DNA of 64,000 nt from Nocardia terrae. Lineage in GTDB: Bacteria; Actinomycetota; Actinomycetes; Mycobacteriales; Mycobacteriaceae. This document shows positions 33,321 to 42,164 of this stretch, piece after piece. The position numbers and the translations under genes were made by a program. The stretch covers positions 558,001-622,000 of the forward strand of contig NZ_WRPP01000003.1 of assembly GCF_009760405.1 (NCBI RefSeq), read 5' to 3'. Below the pieces are notes generated by a model. That model made no database searches, was not told the DNA's origin, and worked only from the letters and a program-made list of their open reading frames with translations. Within the stretch, counting starts at the first letter, position 1. Each line of letters starts with the position of its first letter.

Positions 33321-35576
33321 ATGCGGGTGGGACGCGGGCTTCGAGGATTCCTGTCATTCGCACTGCTGCTCGCGGTGGTGGTGGCCACCGCGTGGGCGCA
33401 GCAGCCGCACGGATACCGGGACGCGAACGCCCCGGACGATGTGTTCAGTGCGGCAAGAGCATTCACTCACGTCCGGGAGATCGGCGGCACGGCCCATCCG
33501 GTCGGCACGGCCGAACATGACCGGGTCCGCGACTATCTGGCCGATCAACTGCGAAAACTGGGTGTCGAGACCGAGATCCGCACCGGTGTCGGCCGCTTCC
33601 CCCGGGGGCTGCGTGACGACAACCCGAACCTCGGGCGAGTCGACAACATTGTGGGCCGCATCCCGGGCACGGCGTCCACGGGCACGGTATACCTTGCGGC
33701 CCATTACGATTCGGTGCCCTCCGCACCGGGCGCGAACGATAACGGCGTGGGTGTCGGGGCCGTTCTCGAAACCGTGCGAGCGTTGCGGTCGAACCCCGCC
33801 GGGCTGCGCAACGATCTGGTGGTCCTGCTGACCGACGGCGAGGAGCCCGGGCTGCTCGGCGCGGAAGCCTTTGTGGCGGAGGGCGGTTACGACCGCGACC
33901 ACGGTGTCGTCATCAATCACGACGCCCGGGGCGCGGGCGGGCCGCCGCTGCTGTGGCGGCTCACGCGGCCGGAGGGCGCGCTCATCGAGGCGGTCGCCGA
34001 CGCGGTACCGCACGCCAACAGCGATTCGCTGACCACCGCGGTGGCGGGTGAGGGGACCTCGAGCAATACCGATTTCACGTCCTTCAAGCCCGGCGGCCTG
34101 CGGGTGCTCGACTGGGCGTACACCGGCAAGAGCGCGTATTACCACAGCCGCATGGACGATCCGGCACACGTGGACAAGGCCACCTTGCAGCAGCTGGGCG
34201 AGAACACCCTCGCGCAGGCACGGGAATTCGGGTCCCAGGACCTGGGCGACACCGGCGATCGGTCGAATCCGGCGTACTTCGCACTGCCTTTCGGCACGCT
34301 GGCCGTCGTGCCCGTGTGGGTGATCATCGCGCTGGCGGTGGTCATGGTGCTCGCGGCGGCGTGGACGATCCGGCAGGTGCACCGCACCGGCGAGGCCACC
34401 GCCACAAGCCTTGTCCTCGCTCCGGCCACCGCCGTGCTGACGGTCCCGCTCACCATCGCCGCCACGTCCGGGTTGTGGACATTGCTGCGGTGGATTCGCC
34501 CGGCGTACGCGAGCGGACCGGTGGATCCCTTCCGTCCCGAGTTCTTCCACGTCGCGGTGCTGACGCTGTCCGTCACCGTGCTGCTGGCCTGGTATGCCTT
34601 CGCGCGCAGAGTTTTCGGGACCACCGCAGCGCCGATCGGACTGCTGACCGGCATCGTCGCGCTCGGCGCGGTGTTCGCCGCGCTCGCACCCGCCGCGGCC
34701 CAGGTGATCGTGGCGCCCACGGCCCCGGCAGCGGTCGGTACGGCCCTGACCTTCGTCGTCCCCGAACGCTGGCGACTGCCGCTGCTCACCGTGTTCCTGC
34801 TGCCCGCGGCCGTTTTCCTCGGCCTCACCGCGTGGTCCGGGGTGCAGGCCGGACTCGGCACCGCGCCCTACCTCGCCGCACCGGTGACCGTGCTGTTCGG
34901 CGGTCTGCTCCTGATGGTCCTCGCGCGATCCTGGCCACGGCGGAGCTGGCCGATTCCGCTCACCGCCCTGATCGTCGTCGCCGCCCTGGCCGCCGCCGGA
35001 TTGGCCGTCGACCGGTTCGACGACCAGCATCCCCGCCGGACCCCGCTCGCCTACGCCCTGGACGCGGATCGCAATGAAGCCCGGTGGATCTCGACCCTCC
35101 CACCCGACGACTGGACCCGCACCTTCGTGGGGCACACCGCACCCGGCCCTCGCTACGACGGACTGTGGGACTCGATGGTGTCGAGCGGACCGGCACCGCT
35201 ACAACCACTTCCGGCTCCGACCGCCGAAATACTCGCCGACAGCACCGACGCCGCCACCCGCACACTGCGCCTGCGGCTGACCTCCCCGCGCTCCGCGACC
35301 CGCATCGACCTGAGCTGGGACAACGCTCCGCGGTCCCTACGCGTGGCCGGCCGCGAGATAACCCCCGCGCCCGCCAAGGGTTTCCACTTCTACGCTCCCG
35401 CCCCCGAAGGCATCGAGGTCGAACTGACGGCCCCGGCCGGACCGCTCACCCTGCGACTAACCGACTACTCCTGGCTCCCCGACTCCCACCTCGACGCCCT
35501 TCCGAGCCCACCCGGCGACGTCTACTTCCAGCAGAACTCCGCCGCCGCCGTGTTCAGGACAGTGGCCTTGCCGTAA
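33321..35576 (+). CDS. M28-family metallopeptidase with C-terminal membrane domain
   Basis: A 751-residue protein. An N-terminal signal anchor (GFLSFALLLAVVVATAWA) is followed by an extracytoplasmic M28 peptidase domain. The zinc ligands are in YLAAHYDSV, GANDNGVGVG, LLTDGEEPGLLG, INHDARG and YYHSRMD. About residues 325-570 hold eight or so membrane helices, then a beta-rich C-terminal domain. The plan resembles Fxna/Pff1-type ER peptidases and their actinobacterial counterparts. It is probably an aminopeptidase facing the outside. ATG 33321 is taken, with GTG 33318 immediately before it. Confidence 0.85.
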   Translation: MRVGRGLRGFLSFALLLAVVVATAWAQQPHGYRDANAPDDVFSAARAFTHVREIGGTAHPVGTAEHDRVRDYLADQLRKLGVETEIRTGVGRFPRGLRDDNPNLGRVDNIVGRIPGTASTGTVYLAAHYDSVPSAPGANDNGVGVGAVLETVRALRSNPAGLRNDLVVLLTDGEEPGLLGAEAFVAEGGYDRDHGVVINHDARGAGGPPLLWRLTRPEGALIEAVADAVPHANSDSLTTAVAGEGTSSNTDFTSFKPGGLRVLDWAYTGKSAYYHSRMDDPAHVDKATLQQLGENTLAQAREFGSQDLGDTGDRSNPAYFALPFGTLAVVPVWVIIALAVVMVLAAAWTIRQVHRTGEATATSLVLAPATAVLTVPLTIAATSGLWTLLRWIRPAYASGPVDPFRPEFFHVAVLTLSVTVLLAWYAFARRVFGTTAAPIGLLTGIVALGAVFAALAPAAAQVIVAPTAPAAVGTALTFVVPERWRLPLLTVFLLPAAVFLGLTAWSGVQAGLGTAPYLAAPVTVLFGGLLLMVLARSWPRRSWPIPLTALIVVAALAAAGLAVDRFDDQHPRRTPLAYALDADRNEARWISTLPPDDWTRTFVGHTAPGPRYDGLWDSMVSSGPAPLQPLPAPTAEILADSTDAATRTLRLRLTSPRSATRIDLSWDNAPRSLRVAGREITPAPAKGFHFYAPAPEGIEVELTAPAGPLTLRLTDYSWLPDSHLDALPSPPGDVYFQQNSAAAVFRTVALP

Positions 35577-35628
35577 ACCGTCGCGTCGGACGCAGCACCG
35601 CGCCCGGTTCCGCGGCCGGGCGCGTCGG

Positions 35629-37173
35629 TCAGGGGTGTGCCGCCGTGCTCGTCAGGACCGCGGCGTTGCCGTATCCGACGAGTTGGCCGATCGGGACCGA
35701 GCCGAGTCGGCCGTGGTGGTCGAGTTCGCCGTCGCCACGCCAGCAACCCAATTCGCCGGTGCGGTACATGCGGTCGCCGGGGTTGCCGTAGGGGTCGGCT
35801 ACGAATCGGGAGCCGGTGATTCCGGAGCGGCGGTGGTAGCCCCGGGCCAATCCCGCCCCGGCCACATAGATTTCGCCGACCACGCCGGGCGGGAGCTGGT
35901 TCATCTTCTCGTCGAGCACGTAGCACCGGCCGCCGACCACCGGGCCGCCGATCGACACCGCGGCGTGCGGGGCGACCGCGCCCAGCGGGCGGCTCATGGT
36001 GGCGCACAGGCCCGCCTCGGCCCAGCCGTAACCGCTCACGAACGACCTTCCGGCCGACCAGATTCCGGTCAGCTTGGGCGGGCAGGCCGCGCCCGCGGTG
36101 GCGAGCAGGCGCAAGTGCGGCAGCGGTTCCGCGCCCGGCAGGGTGGCCAGGATGTGCGGGGTCAGCACGGCGTGCGTGACGCGGGCGTCGACCATCAGCT
36201 CGTAGAGGTCCGCGCCCGCGTACGGCCCGGCCGGAGCCAGCACCAGCGTCGCGCCGGAGGCCAAGGCCAGCAACAGCTCCCAGATCGCGGCATCGCGACC
36301 CGGTGTGGCCGCGGCGAGCACGCGGGCGTCGGGATCGGTGTCGCAGCGCTGAGCCTGGGTCACCACGAGGTTGGCGAGTCCGGCGTGGGTGAGGGTCGCG
36401 CCGCGGACGATGCCGCTCGAAGCGTTCGGATACACGACGTAGGCCGGATGCTGCAGCAGCAGCGGCCGCACTCGTTCGGCGTCGGTGACCGGCGCCGCGA
36501 TCGGCGCCGACCACACCCCGGCCGTGCCGGGTGCGCTCTCGCCGCTGGTCCGGCGCATCGGCGTGTCCGCGCCCTCGGCCACCAGCTCCCGCGCTCGCGC
36601 GTCGAGTACCTCCGGGTCGGCCCCGCCGTCCGCGCCGTGCCGCTCGAGCGGTCCGATGGGGGCCATCGGCAGCCAGCCCGCGCCCGCCAGGGTGGGCAGC
36701 TGGTCGAGCCGATAGTCGGTCGTAATCCCGGCGACCGCACCGGAATCCACCAGAATCGGGGCGATGCGCGCCGGCGGCGAGTCCGGATCGACGGCCAGGA
36801 AGGCGGCCCCGGCATGCGCGACCGCGCACACCGCCACGACCCACTCCGGCGAGCGCGGCAGCCCGACGACCACCACGTCCTCCGGCCCGACACCCGCCTC
36901 GATCAGCCTGCGCGCCACACCGTTCGAGTGTTCGGCCAGCTCGCGGTAGGTGAGGGTGGTGCGCCCGCACACCACGGCCGTGGCCTCCGGATCGTAGGAG
37001 GCGGCCCGGGTGAGCAGCTGGGGCAGCGTCAGTGCGATCGCCGAGCTGGTGTCGTTCCACTTCCGTAGCTGCCGTTGCCATTCGAAGGCGGAGTCACCGG
37101 ACCGGGCGGACTCGGCGGTGCGGCCGGGACCTGCCGGTGCGGTTTCGCAAACATCCGGAGAATCGGCGAGCAT
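35629..37173 (-). CDS. Degenerate stand-alone NRPS adenylation-domain protein
   Basis: A 514-residue protein. Its front resembles an NRPS linker plus A-domain (LRKWNDTSS; TLTYRELAEHSNGVARRLIE; GVGPEDVVVVGLPRSPEW). Core motifs are damaged. A3 reads YPNASSGIVRG where TSGSTGxPKG is expected, so the lysine is lost. A5 reads YGWAEAG. A7 is YRTGELGCWRGDGELD, then the hinge region is GSVPIGQLVG and the chain ends, so the C-terminal subdomain with the A10 lysine is missing. No carrier or condensation domain is nearby. It is probably catalytically inactive, either a relic or a repurposed binding protein. ATG 37173 has GGGAGG. Confidence 0.75.
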   Translation of the reverse strand: MLADSPDVCETAPAGPGRTAESARSGDSAFEWQRQLRKWNDTSSAIALTLPQLLTRAASYDPEATAVVCGRTTLTYRELAEHSNGVARRLIEAGVGPEDVVVVGLPRSPEWVVAVCAVAHAGAAFLAVDPDSPPARIAPILVDSGAVAGITTDYRLDQLPTLAGAGWLPMAPIGPLERHGADGGADPEVLDARARELVAEGADTPMRRTSGESAPGTAGVWSAPIAAPVTDAERVRPLLLQHPAYVVYPNASSGIVRGATLTHAGLANLVVTQAQRCDTDPDARVLAAATPGRDAAIWELLLALASGATLVLAPAGPYAGADLYELMVDARVTHAVLTPHILATLPGAEPLPHLRLLATAGAACPPKLTGIWSAGRSFVSGYGWAEAGLCATMSRPLGAVAPHAAVSIGGPVVGGRCYVLDEKMNQLPPGVVGEIYVAGAGLARGYHRRSGITGSRFVADPYGNPGDRMYRTGELGCWRGDGELDHHGRLGSVPIGQLVGYGNAAVLTSTAAHP

Positions 37174-37520
37174 TGTCCCTCCCGAAGTCGAGACCTGCGG
37201 ATTGCGCCGGAGCGCGGCGGTTTCGCGCTCCGACTGCGGACAGTACAGCACCGGAGCAGCAAGTCCACTGCTATTCGATCCGTGCCGCAGATGGACGAAT
37301 GATCAGGCGTTATATGGACAATCGATCAGAGCGCTCGACGAGATCGGCCCGATGCGGGTGTCCGCACCGGGCCGATTCTGTCCGCCGGACCGGGCAGTGG
37401 CCGACGGGGCCCCCGGCGCGACGAGGAGCTCCGGGGTACGGGGCCGGTGGTGAATCCGGGCCCGCCAGCCCACGTTAGGCGTGTTCGCGCCGGAACGGTA
37501 TCGGTTGGATGACCCAAATT
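37174..37520. other. Intergenic region, no gene seen
   Basis: About 350 bases separate two minus-strand genes. An AT-richer stretch near 37300-37320 could hold the promoter of the adenylation-like gene (TATAAC on the minus strand). The frames present have no family resemblance, and no strong hairpin was found. Confidence 0.4.
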
Positions 37521-38429
37521 TCAGATCATGCTCACCGCGACCCGGCCGAGATTGCGGCGCGTCTCGATCAGCTCGATCGCACCGGCCATCCGATCCAGCG
37601 GAAGGATGGTGTGGCGCGGGCGAATTCGCCCCTCGGCCAGCAGTTTCCACAGTTCGGCCCGCCAGGTCGCGAGCAGGTCGGCGGACTCCCGGCTGAGCAC
37701 GCCCATCGAGAAGCCGGTGACGGTCTTCAGACCGCCGAGCAAGGTGTTGGCGTCGACGGAGCCGCCGAAGGCGCTGAACGCGATGAGCCGGCCGTGCGTG
37801 GCGAGGGTATCCACGCCGCGCTGCACCATCTCCGCGCCGACGCCGTCGAGAAAGACGTCGACCCGCTCGGTCCACGTCTCGTCGTAGGTGACGACCTCGT
37901 CCGCGCCGCACTCGCGGAGGAACTCGGCCTTATCGGCGGAGCCGACGGCCGCGATCACCCGCGCCGCGCCCAGGGCCGCGGCCAGCTGCACGGCGAGGTG
38001 ACCGACCCCGCTGGCCGCGCTCGCGACGAGCACCGATTCGCCGGGGACCAGGCGCGCCGTCCGCAGCAGGCCCAGCGCGATGACACCGCCGCGCACCAGG
38101 GCCAGCGCGTCGGCGGGGGTGACGCCGTCGGGGATCTCGGTGATCAACAGCGGCATGGCGAGGGCGAATTCGGCGTACGCGCCGTCGAACACCACCCCGC
38201 CGACCCGCTTGCCGACCCACTCGTCGAGATCCGGCCCGGCCGCCACGACCGTCCCGACGATCTCACCGCCGTCGGGGCCCGTCGGGCCGTTGTCACGCTG
38301 CAGCATTCGCAGCAGGCCGAGGTGCACGCCGGCCAGTTCGGTCCGCACCAGCAGCTGACCCGGACCGGACACGAGCTCCGCGGCGGCGACGACGGCGGGG
38401 CGGCGACCGGAGAACTGAATCTTGCGCAC
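37521..38429 (-). CDS. Quinone-oxidoreductase-like medium-chain dehydrogenase (MDR)
   Basis: A 302-residue protein of the zinc-type alcohol dehydrogenase superfamily. It has an N-terminal GroES-like part (LLVRTELAGVHLGLLRMLQR; GGEIVGTVVAAGPDLDEWVG) and a Rossmann part (VLVASAASGVGHLAVQLAAA). The structural-zinc cysteine cluster is absent, so it is of the zinc-free NADPH:quinone reductase class. GTG 38429 is the start. A TTGACA/TAACTT promoter overlapped by direct repeats lies upstream, which implies repression by an unlinked regulator. Confidence 0.85.
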   Translation of the reverse strand: MRKIQFSGRRPAVVAAAELVSGPGQLLVRTELAGVHLGLLRMLQRDNGPTGPDGGEIVGTVVAAGPDLDEWVGKRVGGVVFDGAYAEFALAMPLLITEIPDGVTPADALALVRGGVIALGLLRTARLVPGESVLVASAASGVGHLAVQLAAALGAARVIAAVGSADKAEFLRECGADEVVTYDETWTERVDVFLDGVGAEMVQRGVDTLATHGRLIAFSAFGGSVDANTLLGGLKTVTGFSMGVLSRESADLLATWRAELWKLLAEGRIRPRHTILPLDRMAGAIELIETRRNLGRVAVSMI

Positions 38430-38471
38430 TGGCGGGCCTTTCGATCTGCTCCGACCGACCGTCGAAGTTCT

Positions 38472-38521
38472 TATGTTGGACCTAAAGTTAGTCCGAGTCC
38501 GATTCGTATGTCAAACCTAAA
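38472..38521 (-). promoter_or_regulatory. Promoter with two 15-bp direct repeats
   Basis: On the minus strand, -35 TTGACA (38514-38509) and -10 TAACTT (38490-38485) are 18 bases apart. TATGTTGGACCTAAA (38472-38486) and TATGTCAAACCTAAA (38507-38521), read on the plus strand, are direct repeats with 12 of 15 matches at a 35-bp pitch. One overlaps the -10 and the other the -35, an arrangement suited to repression of the dehydrogenase gene. Confidence 0.6.
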
Positions 38522-38556
38522 TTTCTCTTGATGCGAGAACTGCCGGCTCAGGGCAT

Positions 38557-38595
38557 AAAAAAGCGCGGCGGCCGTCCGAGGACGACCACCGCGCT
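38557..38595 (-). terminator. Rho-independent terminator of ctaD
   Basis: In the minus-strand transcript, 38595-38581 pairs with 38576-38562 over 15 bp (two of them G-U) and is followed by six U residues (38562-38557). It begins 15 bases after the ctaD stop codon. Confidence 0.88.
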
Positions 38596-38610
38596 CAGCT
38601 GCGGGAGGAA

Positions 38611-40347
38611 CTAGGTGGAGGCTTTCTCGTGCTCGAGCACCTCGTGATGCTTCGAACCCCAGCCCACGTGGGCCTCGGCGCGCATGCGCTCGACCATGTG
38701 CGGGTAGTGCAGCTCGAACGCCGGACGCTCCGAACGGATGCGCGGCAGCTCGTAGAAGTTGTGCCGCGGCGGCGGGCACGGGGTCGCCCACTCCAGGGAG
38801 TTGCCGTAGCCCCACGGGTCGTCCACGGTCACGACCTCGCCGTAACGGAATGACTTGAAGACGTTCCACACGAACGGCAGCATCGACGCGCCCAGGATGA
38901 ACGACCCGATGGTGGAAACGGTGTTCAGCGTGGTGAATCCGTCACTGGGCAGGTAGTCGGCGTAGCGGCGCGGCATGCCTTTCGTGCCCAGCCAGTGCTG
39001 CACCAGGAACGTGGTGTGGAAGCCGATGAACGTGGCCCAGAAATGCCACTTGCCCAGGCGCTCGTCGAGCATGCGACCGGTCATCTTCGGGAACCAGAAG
39101 TAGATGCCCGCGAACGTCGCGAAGGCGATGGTGCCGAAGAGCACGTAGTGGAAGTGCGCCACGACGAAATACGAGTCGGAGACGTGGAAGTCCAGCGGCG
39201 GGCTCGCCAGGATGACACCCGACAGACCACCGAAGAGGAACGTCACGATGAAGCCGACCGCCCACAGCATCGGCGTCTCGAAGGTCAGTTGCCCCTTCCA
39301 CATGGTGCCGATCCAGTTGAAGAACTTCACACCGGTCGGGACCGCGATGAGGAAGGTCATGAACGAGAAATACGGCAGCAGAACCGCACCGGTCGCGTAC
39401 ATGTGGTGCGCCCACACCGCGATGGACAGCGCCGCGATCGCGAAGGTCGCGTACACCAGGGTGGTGTAACCGAAGATCGGCTTGCGCGCGAACACCGGGA
39501 TGACCTCGGAGATGATGCCGAAGAACGGCAGCGCGATGATGTACACCTCGGGGTGGCCGAAGTACCAGAACAAGTGCTGGTACAGGATGCTGCCGCCGTT
39601 CGCGGGGTCGTAGATGTGCCCGCCCAGGTGCCGGTCGTAGGCCAGCGCGAAGAGCGCGGCGGTCAGGATCGGGAAGGCCACCAGGATAAGGAAACTCGTC
39701 ACGAAGATGGTCCAGACGAAGACCGGCATGCGGAACAGGGTCATGCCCGGGCAGCGCAGGCAGACCACCGTGGTGATCATGTTGACGCCACCGAGGATGG
39801 TGCCCAGACCCGAGACGGCCAGACCCAGGATCCACAGGTCCCCACCCACGCCCGGCGAGTGGACGATGTCCGACAGCGGGGTGTACGCGGTCCAGCCGAA
39901 GTCGGCCGCGCCGCCGGGGGTGAGGAAGCCCGCGGTGGCGATGGCCGCGCCGAAGAAGTACAGCCAGTAGCTGAAGGCGTTCAGGCGCGGGAAGGCCACG
40001 TCGGGCGCGCCGATCTGAATCGGCAGAATCACATTCGCGAAACCGAACACGATCGCGGTGGCGTAGAACAGCAGCATGATCGTGCCGTGCATGGTGAAGA
40101 GCTGGTTGAACTGCTCGGGCGAGAGGAACTGCATGCCCGGGCGGGCCAGCTCGGCGCGCATGAGCAGCGCCATGATGCCGCCGATCAGGAAATAGGTGAT
40201 GGCGGTGGTCAGATACATGATCCCGAGCATCTTGGGGTCGGTCGTGGTGATCGCCTTGTAGATGAACGAGCCCTTGAGACCGTGGCGCGCCGGGAACGGG
40301 CGGGCCCACTCGACGTTCTGTTCGGGCTTTGGAGCAACTGCTGTCAC
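38611..40347 (-). CDS. ctaD: Cytochrome c oxidase subunit I (aa3 type)
   Basis: A 578-residue catalytic subunit of the terminal oxidase in the cytoplasmic membrane, which reduces O2 and pumps protons. Twelve helices are evident. The haem/copper ligand regions are TMHGTIMLLFYATAIVFGFA, FWYFGHPEVYIIALPFFG with the His-Tyr pair, VWAHHMYATGA, and the haem a/a3 histidines in VVAHFHYVLFG. The C-terminus (CPPPRHNFYELPRIRSERPA) matches mycobacterial CtaD. GTG 40347 is chosen: GAGGAGGAC sits directly upstream and the resulting N-terminus fits actinobacterial homologues, unlike the 40395 extension. It is encoded apart from the other oxidase subunits. Confidence 0.95.
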   Translation of the reverse strand: MTAVAPKPEQNVEWARPFPARHGLKGSFIYKAITTTDPKMLGIMYLTTAITYFLIGGIMALLMRAELARPGMQFLSPEQFNQLFTMHGTIMLLFYATAIVFGFANVILPIQIGAPDVAFPRLNAFSYWLYFFGAAIATAGFLTPGGAADFGWTAYTPLSDIVHSPGVGGDLWILGLAVSGLGTILGGVNMITTVVCLRCPGMTLFRMPVFVWTIFVTSFLILVAFPILTAALFALAYDRHLGGHIYDPANGGSILYQHLFWYFGHPEVYIIALPFFGIISEVIPVFARKPIFGYTTLVYATFAIAALSIAVWAHHMYATGAVLLPYFSFMTFLIAVPTGVKFFNWIGTMWKGQLTFETPMLWAVGFIVTFLFGGLSGVILASPPLDFHVSDSYFVVAHFHYVLFGTIAFATFAGIYFWFPKMTGRMLDERLGKWHFWATFIGFHTTFLVQHWLGTKGMPRRYADYLPSDGFTTLNTVSTIGSFILGASMLPFVWNVFKSFRYGEVVTVDDPWGYGNSLEWATPCPPPRHNFYELPRIRSERPAFELHYPHMVERMRAEAHVGWGSKHHEVLEHEKAST

Positions 40348-40672
40348 CACGTCCTCCTCGGGAGGGGTTCCGTCCAGCTCTACCAATCGGGGCACATAGA
40401 ACGGCGCACAGCGTACCTACAGCAAATAGATCTTCGCCGAAAACACTCCGAGAACACTCCAGGTGGTGCGAATCGCGATCGAACTGCAAGATACTGCAGG
40501 GCAAACGCCCCTTCGCATTCGGGGCGCGATCGGATTAAGGTCTGCGAGGGTGGGGATCGACCTGGTATCCAGCGAAACAGACCGTCCGGAAACAATTTTG
40601 GCGCGTTATTCAACATCAGTTCATCCCGCAACGTCACGAAAACCTCACGAGTCGCGATTCACTATCGGAACC
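40348..40672. other. Divergent promoter region of ctaD and a secreted protein gene
   Basis: About 325 bases of relatively AT-rich DNA, with no gene. It must hold the ctaD promoter. TTGGCGCGTTATTCAACA-like sequence near 40598-40615 is a candidate promoter area for the rightward gene, but no element is convincing. Confidence 0.4.
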
Positions 40673-41077
40673 ATGTCTCGATCCACGCGCACCCGCGTCG
40701 CCACCGTCGCCGTGGTCGGCACCCTCGCAACCCTGCTCGCGGCCGGTGCCGCCACCGCCACCGACGAACCCAAGGCCGTCATTCACGGCCGCGCCGACGT
40801 GACCGCACGTGTGACCGGTGAGAAGCCCGGCAACAAATGCCAGATCGCGGCCGCCGACGTGAGCGGACCGTGGGGCACGGTCGACACCGACGGCACGGTC
40901 ACCCTGACCCTCGCGGCCGGGAGGAGCAACGGCAAGCAGAAGTTGCGTGTGATCTGCGAGGACCCCAAACGCGGCGACGCGAGCATGCACACGGTCAAGT
41001 CGGATCGGGTCAGCTTCGACGGCATCCTCTCCCCCATCCGCCAGATCATGCACAACCGCTTCTTCGGGGCGCGATAA
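40673..41077 (+). CDS. Small secreted protein of unknown function
   Basis: A 134-residue protein. The signal peptide is RTRVATVAVVGTLATLLAAG, then AATATDEP. The mature domain has two cysteines (NKCQIAAADVSGPWG; LRVICEDPKRGD), likely a disulfide, and a short beta-sandwich-like pattern (TDGTVTLTLAAG). It resembles small exported proteins of Nocardia and Rhodococcus without assigned roles. ATG 40673 is selected because it opens the signal peptide. It is convergent with the LLM oxidoreductase, 3 bases away. Confidence 0.7.
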   Translation: MSRSTRTRVATVAVVGTLATLLAAGAATATDEPKAVIHGRADVTARVTGEKPGNKCQIAAADVSGPWGTVDTDGTVTLTLAAGRSNGKQKLRVICEDPKRGDASMHTVKSDRVSFDGILSPIRQIMHNRFFGAR

Positions 41078-41080
41078 GCG

Positions 41081-41938
41081 TCATTGACGCCCGGCGCGGG
41101 CGGCGGCCACCGCGGCTCGGACGGCGGGGACGGTTTCGGTGGTGAAGTGGTGGGTGGCGGCTTCGCCGTCGGGGTCGACCGGGAGCAGGAATTCGCTGAT
41201 GCCGTGGGCGAGAGCCGCTTCGGTGAGCTGGGCCGGGGTCATGGTGGGGTCGGTGACGTAGGCGCGGCGGATGAGGGCGGGGACGCGGCCGGATTCGCGG
41301 GCGCCGGTGTCGATGGCCGACATGAGGGCGGGCAGGCGGTCGGGCGGGGCGTAGCTGAAGCTGCCGAGCCAGCCGTCGGCGAGTTCACCGGTCAGGCGTA
41401 GGGCGCGGGGACCGTAGACGCCGAGCCAGATGCCGATCGAATGCGCCGGGGGTGGGCCGGGTTTCGCGCCGCGCAGCGGGTAGTAGTCGCCGGGCAGATG
41501 GGAGCGTTCGCCCTCGCCCCAGAGCGCGCGCACCACCCCGATCGCCTCACGCAGGGCAGTGAGGGCCTGGCCGGGGGTGCGGCGGTCGCCGCCCATGGCC
41601 TCGATGGCATCCCAGAACGCGCCCGCGCCCAGGCCGAGTTCGACGCGGCCCGCGCTGAGCAGGTCGAGACTGGCGGCGCTGCGGGCCAGCACGGCGGGCG
41701 GGCGCAGCGGGAGGTTCGCCACGGCGGGCATGAGGGTCAGGTTGCGGGTGACGGCGGCGACGTAGGACAGCAGTGTCCAGGTGTCCAGGAAGGCCGGCTG
41801 ATACGGATGATCTTGAACGGCCAGCACTTCCAGCCCGGACTCGTCGGCCTGGCGTACCAGGCGCAGCAGCGCACGCCCGCGCGCCGCCTCGGGCGGAACG
41901 AAGATCCCGAACCTCAGCTCATGCCCGTAATCCGCCAT
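41081..41938 (-). CDS. LLM-class (luciferase-like) flavin- or F420-dependent oxidoreductase
   Basis: A 285-residue TIM-barrel protein. It has the N-terminal LRFGIFVPPEAARG strand, LAVQDHPYQPAFLDTWTLLS, LSAGRVELGLGAGAF and LGVYGPRALRLTGELADGWL, all standard for the bacterial luciferase-like family, in which many actinobacterial members use F420. The substrate is unknown. ATG 41938 is favoured, since the upstream TTG at 41950 adds only four residues. It is monocistronic. Confidence 0.85.
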   Translation of the reverse strand: MADYGHELRFGIFVPPEAARGRALLRLVRQADESGLEVLAVQDHPYQPAFLDTWTLLSYVAAVTRNLTLMPAVANLPLRPPAVLARSAASLDLLSAGRVELGLGAGAFWDAIEAMGGDRRTPGQALTALREAIGVVRALWGEGERSHLPGDYYPLRGAKPGPPPAHSIGIWLGVYGPRALRLTGELADGWLGSFSYAPPDRLPALMSAIDTGARESGRVPALIRRAYVTDPTMTPAQLTEAALAHGISEFLLPVDPDGEAATHHFTTETVPAVRAAVAAARAGRQ

Positions 41939-42164
41939 AGCGAATACCAAGCTACCGCTCGGCCCGCGACGGCGGGACGATCTCGCGTCGGCTCGGCGAG
42001 TCCGGTTGACCGTCTCCGTTTCAGATCGTGATCAACCGGCAATCCGATTCCATAGTCGTTGCCGGGCAACGAATTACAATTGAAACCGGGCCGTCCGGTG
42101 CCCCGGCACGGTCTTCTCGACGGTCAGGCCGCGCGCGAGGCGGCCGGGTGAAGGGGCGTGCGCG

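Noticed and set aside
35577..37173. Start of an NRPS gene cluster
   Set aside because: No condensation, carrier or thioesterase domain in the window. The flanks are an M28 peptidase and a dehydrogenase.
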